Shown here: piece by piece, positions 24,173-33,519 of the stretch | Position numbering within the stretch: position 1 is the first letter of the stretch | Layout: the number at the start of each line of letters is the position of its first letter | Source of the DNA: Oscillospiraceae bacterium | GTDB taxonomy: Bacteria; Bacillota; Clostridia; Oscillospirales; Oscillospiraceae | Direction: 5' to 3' | Assembly: GCA_015068135.1 (NCBI GenBank) | Contig: SVLB01000010.1 | Span: 1-62,029, forward strand | DNA: 62,029 nucleotides | The notes under the pieces: model-generated | Seen by the model: the letters and a program-made list of their open reading frames with translations, nothing else | Databases searched by the model: none | What the model was told of the DNA's origin: nothing | Made by a program: the position numbers and the translations under genes

Positions 24173-26701
24173 GTGGCACAACAGCAAAAAAGACCCTGCA
24201 GCATCGGATTGCTGGCCCATGTGGATGCCGGAAAGACCACCCTTTCCGAGGCCATGCTCTATGAGGCCGGTGTCCGCAGGACCCTGGGGCGGGTGGATCA
24301 TCAGGACGCCTTCCTGGACACCCATGCCATTGAGCGGCAACGAGGCATCACCGTATTTTCCAAACAGGCGCTGTTTTCCACCGACCGGCTTTCCGTAACA
24401 TTGGTGGACACCCCCGGTCACGTGGACTTTTCCGCAGAGGCGGAACGGGTGCTGTCCGTACTGGACTGCGCCATTTTGGTGATCAGCGCCACCGACGGAG
24501 TCCAGGCCCATACCCTGACCCTATGGAAGCTTTTGGAGCGCTATAACGTCCCTACCTTTCTGTTTATCAACAAAACCGACCTGCACTGCAAGCCCAAGGC
24601 CATGCTTCTTTCGGAGCTTCGCGCCAAGCTATCCCCTGCCTGCGTGGAGCTGGAGGACACCGGGGAGCTGGACCAGCAGGCCGCTATGGAGGACGAGGCC
24701 CTTTTGGACATATTCCTGGAAACAGGAACCCTGCCGGAGGAGGCTATCCGAGATCTGATCGCCCAACGAAGGCTTTTCGGCTGCTGTTTTGGTTCTGCCC
24801 TGAAGTTGACGGGCGTCAGCGCTTTGCTGCGCTTTTTGGATGCCTATGCCCCTGCCCCCACCTACCCCGATACCTTTGGCGCCCGGGTCTTTAAGATTAC
24901 CCGGGATCCCCAAGGCAACCGTCTGACCTGGCTGAAGCTTACCGGCGGCACCCTGCGCCCCAGAGATCTGATCTCCACAGCTGACGGAGAAGAAAAGGTC
25001 ATTGCGCTGCGGCTGTATTCCGGAGAAAAATTCGCCACCCCCGATATCATCGAGCCCGGTCAGCTTTGCGCGGTCACCGGTCTGAACGGCACCCGTGCCG
25101 GTCAGGGACTGGGCTATGAGACCGCCGCCTTCTCTCCCATTCTGGAGCCGGTGATGACCTATCGGATCCAGCTTCCCAAAGGAAGCGATCCGGCCACAGT
25201 CCTGCCCAAGCTGCGCCAGCTGGAGGAAGAAGACCCCCAATTGCGCATCCTTTGGGATGACCGTCTGAAGCAGATCCATGCGCAGCTTATGGGAAAGGTA
25301 CAGCAGGAGGTCCTCATTCGCCTGATCCAGGAGCGATTTGGCCTGGAGGTGACCCTGGACACCGGCCGTATTTTCTATAAAGAGACCATTGCCGCCCCGG
25401 TGGAGGGCATCGGCCATTTTGAGCCTCTGCGCCACTATGCCGAGGTCCATTTACTGTTGGAGCCGTTGCCTGCGGGCAGTGGGCTGGTCACCGACACGGT
25501 CTGCCCTACGGATGTGCTGGATATGAATTATCAGCGGCTGATCTTGGGGCATTTACAGGAAAAGACCCATTTAGGCGTCCTCACCGGTGCCCCCATTACC
25601 GATATGAAGCTGACCCTCCTCATTGGCAAGGCCCATTTGAAGCATACAGAAGGCGGTGATTTCCGTCAGGCCACCTACCGGGCGGTCCGGCAGGGGCTCA
25701 TGCAGGCCCAAAGCATTCTTTTGGAGCCTTGGTACGACTTTATCCTCACCGTCCCCACCCCTCAGATTGGCAGAGCCATCACAGATATCCGAGCCATGAG
25801 CGGCAAATTCGATGCTCCCGAGACACAAGGGGATCTGTCGGTGCTGAAGGGCCTGGTGCCTGCCTCGGAGCTGAAAGATTACGCTGACCAGGTAGCCGCC
25901 TACACCCAGGGACTGGGACAGTTGCAGATCTCCCTCAACGGCTATGCCCCCTGCCATGATCAGCAGGCTCAGGTGGAGGCAGCGGCGTATGACCCGGAGG
26001 CAGACCTGGAAAACACTCCGGATTCCGTATTCTGCGCCCACGGTGCCGGATTTACGGTGAAATGGCATCAGGTAAAGGACTATATGCATTTGGACAGCGG
26101 TCTGAAAGAGCAAAAGCCCGATGCCCCGGTACTCATTCACCAAAAGCCCATTGACGACCGGGAGCTGGAGGCCATTATGGAACGGGAATTCGGTCCCGTT
26201 AAACGGCCTTTGTATCACGCCCCTGCCAATCGGTCAGCCCGGGAGGAAGTGGTGATCGCCACCCCCAGGGAAACAGCCCTGATCGTAGACGGCTATAATA
26301 TGATCCACGGATGGCCTCAGCTTGCCGAAACCGCACAGCATGATCTGGAGGCCGCCCGCAGACAGCTTTTGGATGCCCTTTCCAGCTACGCAGGATTTCG
26401 GAAGCTGCGTACCGTAGTGGTCTTCGACGGCTACAAGGTCAAGGACAACCCCGGAGAAAAGGGACATTTTCACAATATTCAGGTGGTCTATACCAAGGAA
26501 AACGAGACTGCTGATGCCTATATGGAAGCCCTGGCTGCCCAAATCGGCAAAAACTATGCCGTAAAGGTGGCTACCTCCGATGCATTGGTACAGCTCAGCG
26601 CCTTCCGCACCGGCGTACTGCGAATGTCCGCCCGGGAACTGCTGGAGGCCGTAGAAACGGCAAGAGAAGAAATGCGCGCTCACTTTGAGAAAGGAGTCTG
26701 A
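24173..26701 (+). CDS. TetM-like ribosomal-protection/EF-G family GTPase fused to a YacP/Rae1-type NYN nuclease domain
   Basis: 842 residues. Residues 1-690 follow the TetM/EF-G plan: P-loop AHVDAGKTT (15-23), RGITVFSKQ switch I, DTPGHVDF switch II, NKTD, then domains II-V. Residues 700-835 are a separate NYN domain: LIVDGYNMIHGW (Asp706), VVFDGYK, KENETADAYME, VATSD, RMSARELL, matching YacP/Rae1, the ribosome-associated mRNA endonuclease of Bacillus. GTG 24173 is preferred over upstream codons because AAAGGG lies nine bases before it. It is three bases from the M14 lipoprotein gene. Inference: a factor that enters the ribosomal A site and can cleave mRNA there, a rescue or quality-control enzyme rather than a proven tetracycline-resistance protein. 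Confidence 0.87.
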   Translation: MAQQQKRPCSIGLLAHVDAGKTTLSEAMLYEAGVRRTLGRVDHQDAFLDTHAIERQRGITVFSKQALFSTDRLSVTLVDTPGHVDFSAEAERVLSVLDCAILVISATDGVQAHTLTLWKLLERYNVPTFLFINKTDLHCKPKAMLLSELRAKLSPACVELEDTGELDQQAAMEDEALLDIFLETGTLPEEAIRDLIAQRRLFGCCFGSALKLTGVSALLRFLDAYAPAPTYPDTFGARVFKITRDPQGNRLTWLKLTGGTLRPRDLISTADGEEKVIALRLYSGEKFATPDIIEPGQLCAVTGLNGTRAGQGLGYETAAFSPILEPVMTYRIQLPKGSDPATVLPKLRQLEEEDPQLRILWDDRLKQIHAQLMGKVQQEVLIRLIQERFGLEVTLDTGRIFYKETIAAPVEGIGHFEPLRHYAEVHLLLEPLPAGSGLVTDTVCPTDVLDMNYQRLILGHLQEKTHLGVLTGAPITDMKLTLLIGKAHLKHTEGGDFRQATYRAVRQGLMQAQSILLEPWYDFILTVPTPQIGRAITDIRAMSGKFDAPETQGDLSVLKGLVPASELKDYADQVAAYTQGLGQLQISLNGYAPCHDQQAQVEAAAYDPEADLENTPDSVFCAHGAGFTVKWHQVKDYMHLDSGLKEQKPDAPVLIHQKPIDDRELEAIMEREFGPVKRPLYHAPANRSAREEVVIATPRETALIVDGYNMIHGWPQLAETAQHDLEAARRQLLDALSSYAGFRKLRTVVVFDGYKVKDNPGEKGHFHNIQVVYTKENETADAYMEALAAQIGKNYAVKVATSDALVQLSAFRTGVLRMSARELLEAVETAREEMRAHFEKGV

Positions 26702-26704
26702 TCC

Positions 26705-28645
26705 ATGAAACAGCTTACCTTATGCATTTTGGCTGTGTTCCTGCTCACTGCGATGCTCTTCGGCTGTGGTGGAAGCCCGGAGACCACCCCCACCACGGTA
26801 CCGGAAACCACAGAGCCGCCCCTGCCCGGTGTGCTGTTCCAGGTCCCGGAGGGTGTCAGTCTGCAGGTCTATCCGGGCTTTACCGACCAGCCCTATGAGG
26901 TACTTGCCCAGTGGGCGGAAACTGCAGACGGCATTTATTCTGTCTACTATCCCGACCTGGAGGGCACCTGCCACTATATCGCCTCCGGTGAGGGCTATTA
27001 CACCGTCCGCAGAAATTTGCTGATCCCGGCAAATTCCAGCATGGTCATCAACGCCGACCCGGGCAAGCGCACCGGCACCGGCTGTGAACCTTCCTTAACG
27101 TCCACCGTTTGGCAGCCTACTGACCAGTTTGTGGAAAATGCCGCTCCGTCAGATCCTGACCTTTGGCCTGAGATCGCCGAAGCCTTCACTACCCCCTGGT
27201 TCACAAACCGGGACCGCGGTGCCCACCAGTCTACCACCCACGGGGAGATGATGGCATTTTTGCAGACCCTGGACGATGCAGACGATGCCCTTTATCTGTA
27301 TTCCCTGGGGCAAAGTCCCTCCAAAAACCTGGAGATGCCCCTTCTGATCTTTACCCAAACGGATCTCTCCGGCGCAAGCACCTGGCAGGAGGCCGCAGCC
27401 CTTTTGCAGGATAACGGGAAGCTGACGGTCCATTTCCAGGCACAGATCCACGGCAACGAGCCTGCCGCCGGAGAAGGGGCCCTGGCCCTGGCAAAGCTGC
27501 TGGACGGACAGCTTGGAACGCAGCTTTTGGACACCATGGATATTTATCTGGTCCCCCGGGTGAATATTGACGGCTCGGAGGCCTATGCCCGCCACGATCG
27601 GCGGGTGGATGTGGATATGAACCGGGATATGCTCCTGGCACTGACCACGGAGGTTCAGCTCCACCACCAGCTGCTTCAGACCTTCCATCCCCATGTGCGC
27701 TTCGATGCCCATGAATTTGACGGTCGCTGTGATGCCACCACCCAAAAGTATCCCGATGTGACGGTCAGCACCGGCTTTACCCTTCACAACTCCCAGGAGT
27801 TTCAGGAGTTTTCCGGGGATCTTGCAGGGATCCCCTTTGAAGCCCTTCAGGAAAAGGGCCTGCGGGCCACCTATTATTCCGGGGATGTAAATGGCTATAA
27901 CAGTACCACCGGGCGGATCTATGCCTGCAACCGCGGAACTGTGAGCATTCTCATTGAGACCAAGGGCATCCACATGGGAACCAACCTCTATGCCCGTCGG
28001 GTTGCCAGCCATGTGCTTACCGCCCGGGAGTATCTCACTTACCTCTCGGAAAATGCCGACAGAGTTATGGATCTGGTAGCCCGGGAACGCAGCCGGATCA
28101 TCGAACTGGGCAGTGTGTACGACGAGGAGGATCTTCTGCCCCTTCAAACCGGCGCAGTTCAGGATGCCAAATATCTCAACCCGGAGCCGAAGCTTTCCAT
28201 GGCTGACGGCACCGAGATGGAAGTGGATCGGAAACGGCCCAATGTATACAATGTAGCCCAGCGCACCCGGGTGCGCCCCACCGCCTATGTTCTGCCCGCA
28301 GACACCGCCGAGATCGAACTGATCCTGCAGATCATGGAGCATCACGGCATTGCCTACTATTCACTGCCTGCGGGAAGCTCTGTAGCTTTGGAGCAGTACC
28401 GTATGAACGGGGATGCCGTGGAGCTGGTCCCGGAAAACCGGGTGTATTTTGAAACGGAGGCCTATGTATTTCCTATGAATCAGCTGGCCGGTAATATTCT
28501 GAGTATCCTGATGGAGCCGGATGTGAACGATGTGGCCGCCAACCGGGGAACCCTGGCCCAGCTGGGACTGATCGACAAGGAGGGCTCCCTGTACCGGCTG
28601 TACCGCTATACCCACGACCTGGACGAAACCGGAAAAATATCCTGA
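26705..28645 (+). CDS. M14-family zinc carboxypeptidase lipoprotein
   Basis: A 646-residue secreted lipoprotein (lipobox FGC, Cys21; Thr/Pro-rich linker). The metallocarboxypeptidase domain shows HGNE (His249, Glu252) and a third zinc ligand in DAHEFDG (His336), with RVNIDGSEAY between. The roughly 200-residue C-terminal part is not assigned. It probably trims peptides or peptidoglycan stem peptides at the cell surface. The ribosome site AAAGGAG lies inside the end of the upstream fusion gene, so both are one transcript. Confidence 0.85.
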   Translation: MKQLTLCILAVFLLTAMLFGCGGSPETTPTTVPETTEPPLPGVLFQVPEGVSLQVYPGFTDQPYEVLAQWAETADGIYSVYYPDLEGTCHYIASGEGYYTVRRNLLIPANSSMVINADPGKRTGTGCEPSLTSTVWQPTDQFVENAAPSDPDLWPEIAEAFTTPWFTNRDRGAHQSTTHGEMMAFLQTLDDADDALYLYSLGQSPSKNLEMPLLIFTQTDLSGASTWQEAAALLQDNGKLTVHFQAQIHGNEPAAGEGALALAKLLDGQLGTQLLDTMDIYLVPRVNIDGSEAYARHDRRVDVDMNRDMLLALTTEVQLHHQLLQTFHPHVRFDAHEFDGRCDATTQKYPDVTVSTGFTLHNSQEFQEFSGDLAGIPFEALQEKGLRATYYSGDVNGYNSTTGRIYACNRGTVSILIETKGIHMGTNLYARRVASHVLTAREYLTYLSENADRVMDLVARERSRIIELGSVYDEEDLLPLQTGAVQDAKYLNPEPKLSMADGTEMEVDRKRPNVYNVAQRTRVRPTAYVLPADTAEIELILQIMEHHGIAYYSLPAGSSVALEQYRMNGDAVELVPENRVYFETEAYVFPMNQLAGNILSILMEPDVNDVAANRGTLAQLGLIDKEGSLYRLYRYTHDLDETGKIS

Positions 28646-28658
28646 TAGCTTATACAAA

Positions 28659-28692
28659 AACCCAGTGAAAACGCTTGCGTTTTCACTGGGTT
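28659..28692 (+). terminator. Terminator of the M14 gene
   Basis: Stem AACCCAGTGAAAACGC/GCGTTTTCACTGGGTT, directly abutting repeat copy 2. No T run follows, because the repeat begins at once. Confidence 0.65.
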
Positions 28693-28947
28693 CAGCTTGT
28701 CAAAAAACTCTTTTTTGACAAGCTGGCAGAGGTCAAAGGAGCCGCAAAGACAAGCAAACCGGACTCGTCGGCGTACATAGGTACGGTAGAGTCCGGTTTG
28801 CGCAGTAAGTCAAAATGTCTTGCGCAGCAAGCCTTTCAGGGTCTTAAGAAGAACGGATTGCCACGGCCACAAGTGGCCTCGCAATGACGCTGCTTTCTTT
28901 TTCCATTCACACATATTTTGACGGTTTGCGGCTTTTTTGACACTCTG
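28692..28947 (-). repeat. 256-bp structured intergenic repeat, copy 2 (inverted)
   Basis: Read on the minus strand it matches copies 1 and 3 at well over 95 percent of positions by eye, with the same ends and internal pairings. It occupies nearly all of the gap between the M14 gene (plus) and the GH3 gene (minus). Unlike the other copies, its two flanking hairpins differ from each other. Confidence 0.9.
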
Positions 28948-28981
28948 ATCGTGGCTGTCTCAAATTTGAGACAGCCACGAT
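28948..28981 (-). terminator. Hairpin after the GH3 gene
   Basis: Stem ATCGTGGCTGTCTCAAA/TTTGAGACAGCCACGAT. On the minus strand the base after the stem is the first base of repeat copy 2, so the usual T tract is missing. Confidence 0.55.
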
Positions 28982-28992
28982 ATTGATTAGAA

Positions 28993-31344
28993 TTATTCGA
29001 ACTTATCCATCATGGTGAGGATGCGGCGCACAGCGGCGTGTACGGTAGCACGGCTCAGCTTGCCGTTGTGAAGGCTTTCTGTGAGATCATAGGCCGTGGG
29101 TGCCTGCTCCCACTGGAAGGAGATCTGCTCAGGCATCTTCACATCGGAGCCAGCGTTCAGCTCGTCTTCAATGTGGGTAAAGGCCCACCAGTCGGTCATA
29201 ACAACACCCTCGTAGCCCCATTCGCCACGGAGAATGCCGTTAATGGCCTCCCAGTTGGCGCTGACATTGATGCCGTTGAGGGGATTGTAGGAGGTCATCA
29301 GTGCCCAGGGCTTTGCCTTCTTGCAGACGATCTCGAAGCCCCGCAGATAGATCTCGCGGAGGGCTCTCTGAGAGACCCGGGAGTCAGCGCCCTTACGGTT
29401 GACTTCCTTGTTGTTGGCGCAATAGTGCTTGACAGTGGCGGCGATCCTCTGAGACTGTACGCCCTTGACGTTGGCGGCGGCAAAGGAACCGGCGATCAGG
29501 GGATCTTCAGAGTAGTACTCAAAGTTTCTGCCGCACAGGGGGCTGCGGTGAATGTTCAGAGCGGGGGACAGCCAAATACCGGCGTTGTTCTCCTTGACCT
29601 CTTTTGCACCGGCGGCACCGATCCGCTGAGCGATGTTCAGATTCCAGGACTGGGCAACCAGGTTGGCGCAGGGGAAGTGGGTGGGGAAGATGCCGCTGTC
29701 CGGGAAGATCCGAAGACCTGCAGGGCCGTCGGCAGTGGGAACCAGGGGCACTTTCTTGGGATCGCGCTTCTGCTGACGGAGCATACCGATACCGTTGGTG
29801 TCGGCGGCGTTGAAGTCGGGGTGACCGTAGAGCATGGAAACCAGGTCTTCGTCGGACAAAGTAGCGATGAAGGCATCCAGCTTTCCGTCTGCGCAGGCGG
29901 ATTCCAGGCTGATCTCGTGGGGGAGCTTATCCTGCTTGAGCTTGTAGCCCTTGGGCTTGTGGGCGACCCGGGTGGCAACGGGAAGCTGCTCGTAGGTGCC
30001 GTCGGCGGTCAAACGCTCCTTAAGGTCCACAGGTGCGCAGTAGGCGTGGCACTGGCGGCAAATAATATCCTCAGCGAGGGTGAACTCCAGGCAGGAGGCG
30101 GCATCCCGAACATTGTTACCCACGGAAACGGTGTAGGTGCCCTGCTCCAAAATATAGGCGCTTTCCTTTACCTTGCCCAGATCGTCAAAGGAGCCAAACT
30201 CACGGATATCAAAGCTAAGCTTCACATCCTGGCTCTGACCGGGGGCGAGCTCCATGGTCTTCTGGAATGCGCAAAGCACCTTCTTGGCCTTGCCCAGCTT
30301 ACCCTGGGGAGCGGTCAGGTAGGCCTGGATAACTTCCTTGCCCTTGTATGCACCGGTGTTGGTAACGCAGACCGTAAGTTTTACGGTGTTCTTTTCCAAA
30401 GCGGCTGCTTTGACGGCGGAGGAGAAGGTGGTATAGCCCAGACCGAAACCGTAGGGATAGATGACCTTTTCAGGAGCAAAGGTCTCGAAATAGCGGTAGC
30501 CTACAAAAATATCCTCTGTATAGTTGACGTAGGTCTTGCTTTCGCAGAAGGTCTCGGTGGAGGGATAATCCTCGATGGCACGGGCCAGGGTATCCTGCAG
30601 GTGACCGGAGGGGTAGCGCTTGCCGAACAGCATATCCGCCAGCACAGGGCCAGCCAGGTGACCGCCGTACATGGAGTACAGCACAGCACCGATGCGGTCA
30701 TTGTTCTTGAAGTACTCGGTCTCGATGGGGCCGCAGACATTGAGGATCACAACGACCTTCTCGAAATCCTTGGTGATCTTCTCCAGCAGCTCCACTTCCT
30801 CGTCATACAGACGGAAGCCGCCCTTGCCGGTGCTCCGGTCACCGAAGTCGGTGCCTTCGGAGGAGTGGCGGGGCAGAACGTATACAGCGGTGCCGCCAAA
30901 GGCCTTTGCCTGGTTGTACAGATCTTCCGGCAGCTTGGGCTCGGGACGTTCATGACCCCGGAGCCAGAGGGTATAGGTCTCACCGCCGGCGGCACGCTTC
31001 TGTTCCGTTTCTTTGTTGACAAACTCCGTGTAGAAATCCACAACGGGCTGGAAGATCTCTACACCGGTCTTGGTCAGAGCCTCCGCCAGATTCAGTCTGC
31101 CAATGGTGTACAGACTGCCGGAGCCGCCACCGCCAAAGAGGAAGCCGGAACCGGCACCTCTGCCGAACAGACAGATTTTACTGCCGGCGGCCAGGGGCAA
31201 AGTGCCGTCATTTTTCAGAAGAACAGTACCTTCTGCGGCGGCATCGGCGGCCAGGGCCAGGTGTGCCTTGCAACCGGTGACGAAGGAACGGTTCTTGCCC
31301 AGGGGGATCAAGGGCTGATACAGAAATCTAGCGTGTTTTCTCAT
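28993..31344 (-). CDS. Glycoside hydrolase family 3, domain-permuted beta-glucosidase type
   Basis: A 783-residue cytoplasmic enzyme. The order of domains is swapped relative to ordinary GH3: the alpha/beta sandwich (residues about 35-240, GTVLLKNDGTLPL) and fibronectin-like domain (about 310-430) come first. The TIM barrel comes last (about 470-783, TADGPAGLRI, ALNIHRSPLCGRNFEYYSED, catalytic nucleophile Asp718 in VVMTDWW). Permuted GH3 enzymes are known from Ruminococcus and Butyrivibrio. It likely hydrolyses beta-glucosides or related disaccharides taken into the cell. Divergent from an AraC regulator. Confidence 0.9.
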   Translation of the reverse strand: MRKHARFLYQPLIPLGKNRSFVTGCKAHLALAADAAAEGTVLLKNDGTLPLAAGSKICLFGRGAGSGFLFGGGGSGSLYTIGRLNLAEALTKTGVEIFQPVVDFYTEFVNKETEQKRAAGGETYTLWLRGHERPEPKLPEDLYNQAKAFGGTAVYVLPRHSSEGTDFGDRSTGKGGFRLYDEEVELLEKITKDFEKVVVILNVCGPIETEYFKNNDRIGAVLYSMYGGHLAGPVLADMLFGKRYPSGHLQDTLARAIEDYPSTETFCESKTYVNYTEDIFVGYRYFETFAPEKVIYPYGFGLGYTTFSSAVKAAALEKNTVKLTVCVTNTGAYKGKEVIQAYLTAPQGKLGKAKKVLCAFQKTMELAPGQSQDVKLSFDIREFGSFDDLGKVKESAYILEQGTYTVSVGNNVRDAASCLEFTLAEDIICRQCHAYCAPVDLKERLTADGTYEQLPVATRVAHKPKGYKLKQDKLPHEISLESACADGKLDAFIATLSDEDLVSMLYGHPDFNAADTNGIGMLRQQKRDPKKVPLVPTADGPAGLRIFPDSGIFPTHFPCANLVAQSWNLNIAQRIGAAGAKEVKENNAGIWLSPALNIHRSPLCGRNFEYYSEDPLIAGSFAAANVKGVQSQRIAATVKHYCANNKEVNRKGADSRVSQRALREIYLRGFEIVCKKAKPWALMTSYNPLNGINVSANWEAINGILRGEWGYEGVVMTDWWAFTHIEDELNAGSDVKMPEQISFQWEQAPTAYDLTESLHNGKLSRATVHAAVRRILTMMDKFE

Positions 31345-31378
31345 ATGTATGCCTCCGTAAATTTATTATTCTATTTGC

Positions 31379-31414
31379 ATTTTAAGTCATTTCGTGCTAA
31401 AATACAAGACGAAA
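31379..31414 (-). promoter_or_regulatory. GH3 promoter with overlapping inverted repeat
   Basis: Minus strand TTGTAT (31402-31407), 17-bp spacer, TAAAAT (31379-31384). An inverted repeat TTTCGT-N13-ACGAAA (31390-31414) spans the -35 box, a plausible operator for the divergent AraC protein. Confidence 0.55.
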
Positions 31415-31451
31415 CACCAAAAATATAAGACAGATTGTGCGGAAGGTGCGT

Positions 31452-32225
31452 ATGAAACTGCTGTATCAGGATAACCATGGCTTTCGGTTTGAAAAGGACA
31501 GAAGAAAACTGGATTTTCAGCCTCATCTGCATGGAGCTGTGGAGGTTTATTATTTTTTGGAGGGAAGCAGCGTGGTCCAGTGCGGAACCCAGAAGTATGC
31601 ATTGGGCGCTGGGGATCTGTTCATTGCCTTTCCTAATCAGATCCATGGCTACGAGCAGAGCAAAGATGTCCGGGGCTATATTATGATCCTGCAGGTAAAT
31701 ACCTGGCTCAAGCCCTATTATAAGCTCCTTACAGAAAAGCTTCCTACGGTTCCGTATTTGAATAAAGGAAGCTTTGAGCATACCGGGATCCCGCAGCTAT
31801 TGGAGATGGCGTGGCAGGATAAGAAAACGGTGAGTAGGGAAGTGCTTCAGGGATATTTTTCCGTGATCTTCGGAAAGATCTTGTCCTTGCTTCCTATGCA
31901 GGAGGCCAGCAACGATTCCATACGGGATATTTTGCTGTATATCCACGAGCATTATAAAACGCCTATCAGCCGCAAGGAGATCGCCCATGCGGCGGGCTAC
32001 ACGGAAAGCTATCTGTCCCATCTGTTTTCCGCAACTATGCGCACGGCATTACCGGACTATATCAATGCCCTGCGGATCGAGGATGCCAAGGACCTTTTGT
32101 CCGGCACAGACCTTACGGTTTCCCAAATTACAGATTCCCTGGGCTTCGGTTCGATTCGGAACTTTAATCGGAACTTTCTGAAATTTGTGGGCATGAGCCC
32201 ACGGCAATACCGCTTACGGAAATAA
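31452..32225 (+). CDS. AraC-family regulator with cupin sensor domain
   Basis: A 257-residue regulator. The N-terminal cupin (HLHGAVEVYYFLEG, LGAGDLFIAFPNQIHGY) probably binds a sugar, and the C-terminal part is a double helix-turn-helix (ISRKEIAHAAGYTESYLSHL; VSQITDSLGFGSIRNFNRNF). ATG 31452 follows GGAAGG by five bases. Divergent to the GH3 gene, its likely target. Confidence 0.87.
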   Translation: MKLLYQDNHGFRFEKDRRKLDFQPHLHGAVEVYYFLEGSSVVQCGTQKYALGAGDLFIAFPNQIHGYEQSKDVRGYIMILQVNTWLKPYYKLLTEKLPTVPYLNKGSFEHTGIPQLLEMAWQDKKTVSREVLQGYFSVIFGKILSLLPMQEASNDSIRDILLYIHEHYKTPISRKEIAHAAGYTESYLSHLFSATMRTALPDYINALRIEDAKDLLSGTDLTVSQITDSLGFGSIRNFNRNFLKFVGMSPRQYRLRK

Positions 32226-32228
32226 ATA

Positions 32229-32270
32229 TCCCCCGTTTGAATGACCGTAGAGTCTTTCAAACGGGGGATA
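32229..32270. terminator. Bidirectional terminator
   Basis: Stem ATCCCCCGTTTGAA/TTCAAACGGGGGAT between the convergent AraC and M20 genes. Confidence 0.8.
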
Positions 32271-32277
32271 CTGCAAA

Positions 32278-33411
32278 TCAGAAGTGGTGCAGAACCATCT
32301 GGAAGATCATTTTCAGACCCGGTAGCAGGCTGTCGATTTCCAAATATTCCTCACGGGTGTGGGCGCCTCTGCCCCGGTAGCCGCCGAAGGCGATGGCCGG
32401 GATGCCCATGGAAAGGGGAATGTTGCAGTCGGTGGATGCGTCGCAGGTGCCGGAATCCACATCATACCAGCATTTGGTAGCCGCCTTTGCCCGGTCGATC
32501 AGGGCGTTGTGGCGGTCTTCGTCCACTGCGCTGGAGCAGGGACGGTCACCCTTCAAGGTGACATTTACGGTAATCCCCTTAGTGCGGAAGAATGAAATGG
32601 CGGCGTTAAAATGGGACTCCATTTCCGCAAGATCCTCCCGGCTGTTGGAGCGGAATTCATAGAGCATGGAGCAGCTTTGTGCAATGGTATTGACGGAGGT
32701 GCCGCCGCAGATGGTACCTACATTGTATGTGGTTTTGCCCCGGGTGGGAACCTTGATGGCATACAAAGCATCAATAAGGCTTGCCATGTAGTAAATGGCA
32801 TTGCGGTTGCCGAAGGCACTGTAGGAGTGGCCGCCTTCGGTGCAGATCTCCACTTCATAGCGCTTGGAGCCAACGGCACCGGTAACGATATGACCGTAGC
32901 CGCCATCGAAGCTGACAAATTCCTTCAAACGACTGCCATAGGTCTTCATCAGCTGCTTACAGCCCTTCAGATCACCCAGGCCTTCTTCACAGCTGTTCAG
33001 AACGATGAGAACACCGGTCCCCTTGGGGCTGAGTTCATTTTGGGCAATGTACTTTGCAACGGTCATCAGCGCAGCAACGTTTGCGGAGTCGTCGCCAATG
33101 CCGGGGCAGTGGATCTTTCCATCCTCAATACGCAGGGGAAGGGGCTCCAGGTCGGGGAACACCACATCAATATGGGCGCTGAAGGAAACGAGATCATTGC
33201 TGCCGGTATCGCCGATAGGGTAGATCACATTCCATGCTTCGTCGATATACACGCCTGTTGCCCCCTGGGCTTCCAGCCAGGTCTTGCAGAACTTGGCGCG
33301 TTTTTCCTCGTGATGGGAGGGTGCGGGAATCTGCGCCAGTTCAACCAACAGATCAAAGGCTTCCTGACGGTGTGCATCCACATAAGAGCGGACGGATTCA
33401 TTCATCTGCAT
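32278..33411 (-). CDS. M20-family metallopeptidase
   Basis: A 377-residue cytoplasmic peptidase: SAHIDVVFPD and GIGDDSANVAAL give metal-binding His and Asp, NSCEEGLGDLKG the catalytic Glu pair, and TEGGHSYSAFGN the lid-domain His. The motifs fit dipeptidase/aminotripeptidase (PepT/PepV) relatives rather than the M20D deacetylases at 10749-14332. The ATG follows AAGGAG by ten bases. It stands as a single gene and likely recycles small peptides. Confidence 0.83.
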   Translation of the reverse strand: MQMNESVRSYVDAHRQEAFDLLVELAQIPAPSHHEEKRAKFCKTWLEAQGATGVYIDEAWNVIYPIGDTGSNDLVSFSAHIDVVFPDLEPLPLRIEDGKIHCPGIGDDSANVAALMTVAKYIAQNELSPKGTGVLIVLNSCEEGLGDLKGCKQLMKTYGSRLKEFVSFDGGYGHIVTGAVGSKRYEVEICTEGGHSYSAFGNRNAIYYMASLIDALYAIKVPTRGKTTYNVGTICGGTSVNTIAQSCSMLYEFRSNSREDLAEMESHFNAAISFFRTKGITVNVTLKGDRPCSSAVDEDRHNALIDRAKAATKCWYDVDSGTCDASTDCNIPLSMGIPAIAFGGYRGRGAHTREEYLEIDSLLPGLKMIFQMVLHHF

Positions 33412-33441
33412 AATGACAGCTCCTTTTGTTCAGTTTTTTAG

Positions 33442-33470
33442 ATTATACATCAAATTTAATGTTTTGTCAG
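33442..33470 (-). promoter_or_regulatory. Promoter of the M20 gene
   Basis: Minus strand CTGACA (33465-33470), 17-bp spacer, TATAAT (33442-33447). Confidence 0.65.
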
Positions 33471-33481
33471 CCCCTATTTTT

Positions 33482-33519
33482 AAAGAAAGATCCTGCCGAC
33501 AATTCGGCAGGATCTTTCT
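33482..33519. terminator. Hairpin left of repeat copy 3
   Basis: Stem GATCCTGCCGA/TCGGCAGGATC with loop CAAT, A-rich before and T-rich after. The same stem recurs at 33776-33811 with loop AAAA. Confidence 0.75.

Noticed and set aside
24173..26701. Calling the TetM-like gene a tetracycline-resistance determinant
   Set aside because: The family resemblance is to the translation-factor GTPases in general; the nuclease fusion and the lack of a tet leader argue against assuming drug resistance.
29038..31428. 796-codon open frame opposite the GH3 gene
   Set aside because: Shadow of a well-supported GH3 gene with catalytic motifs; no ribosome site or family.
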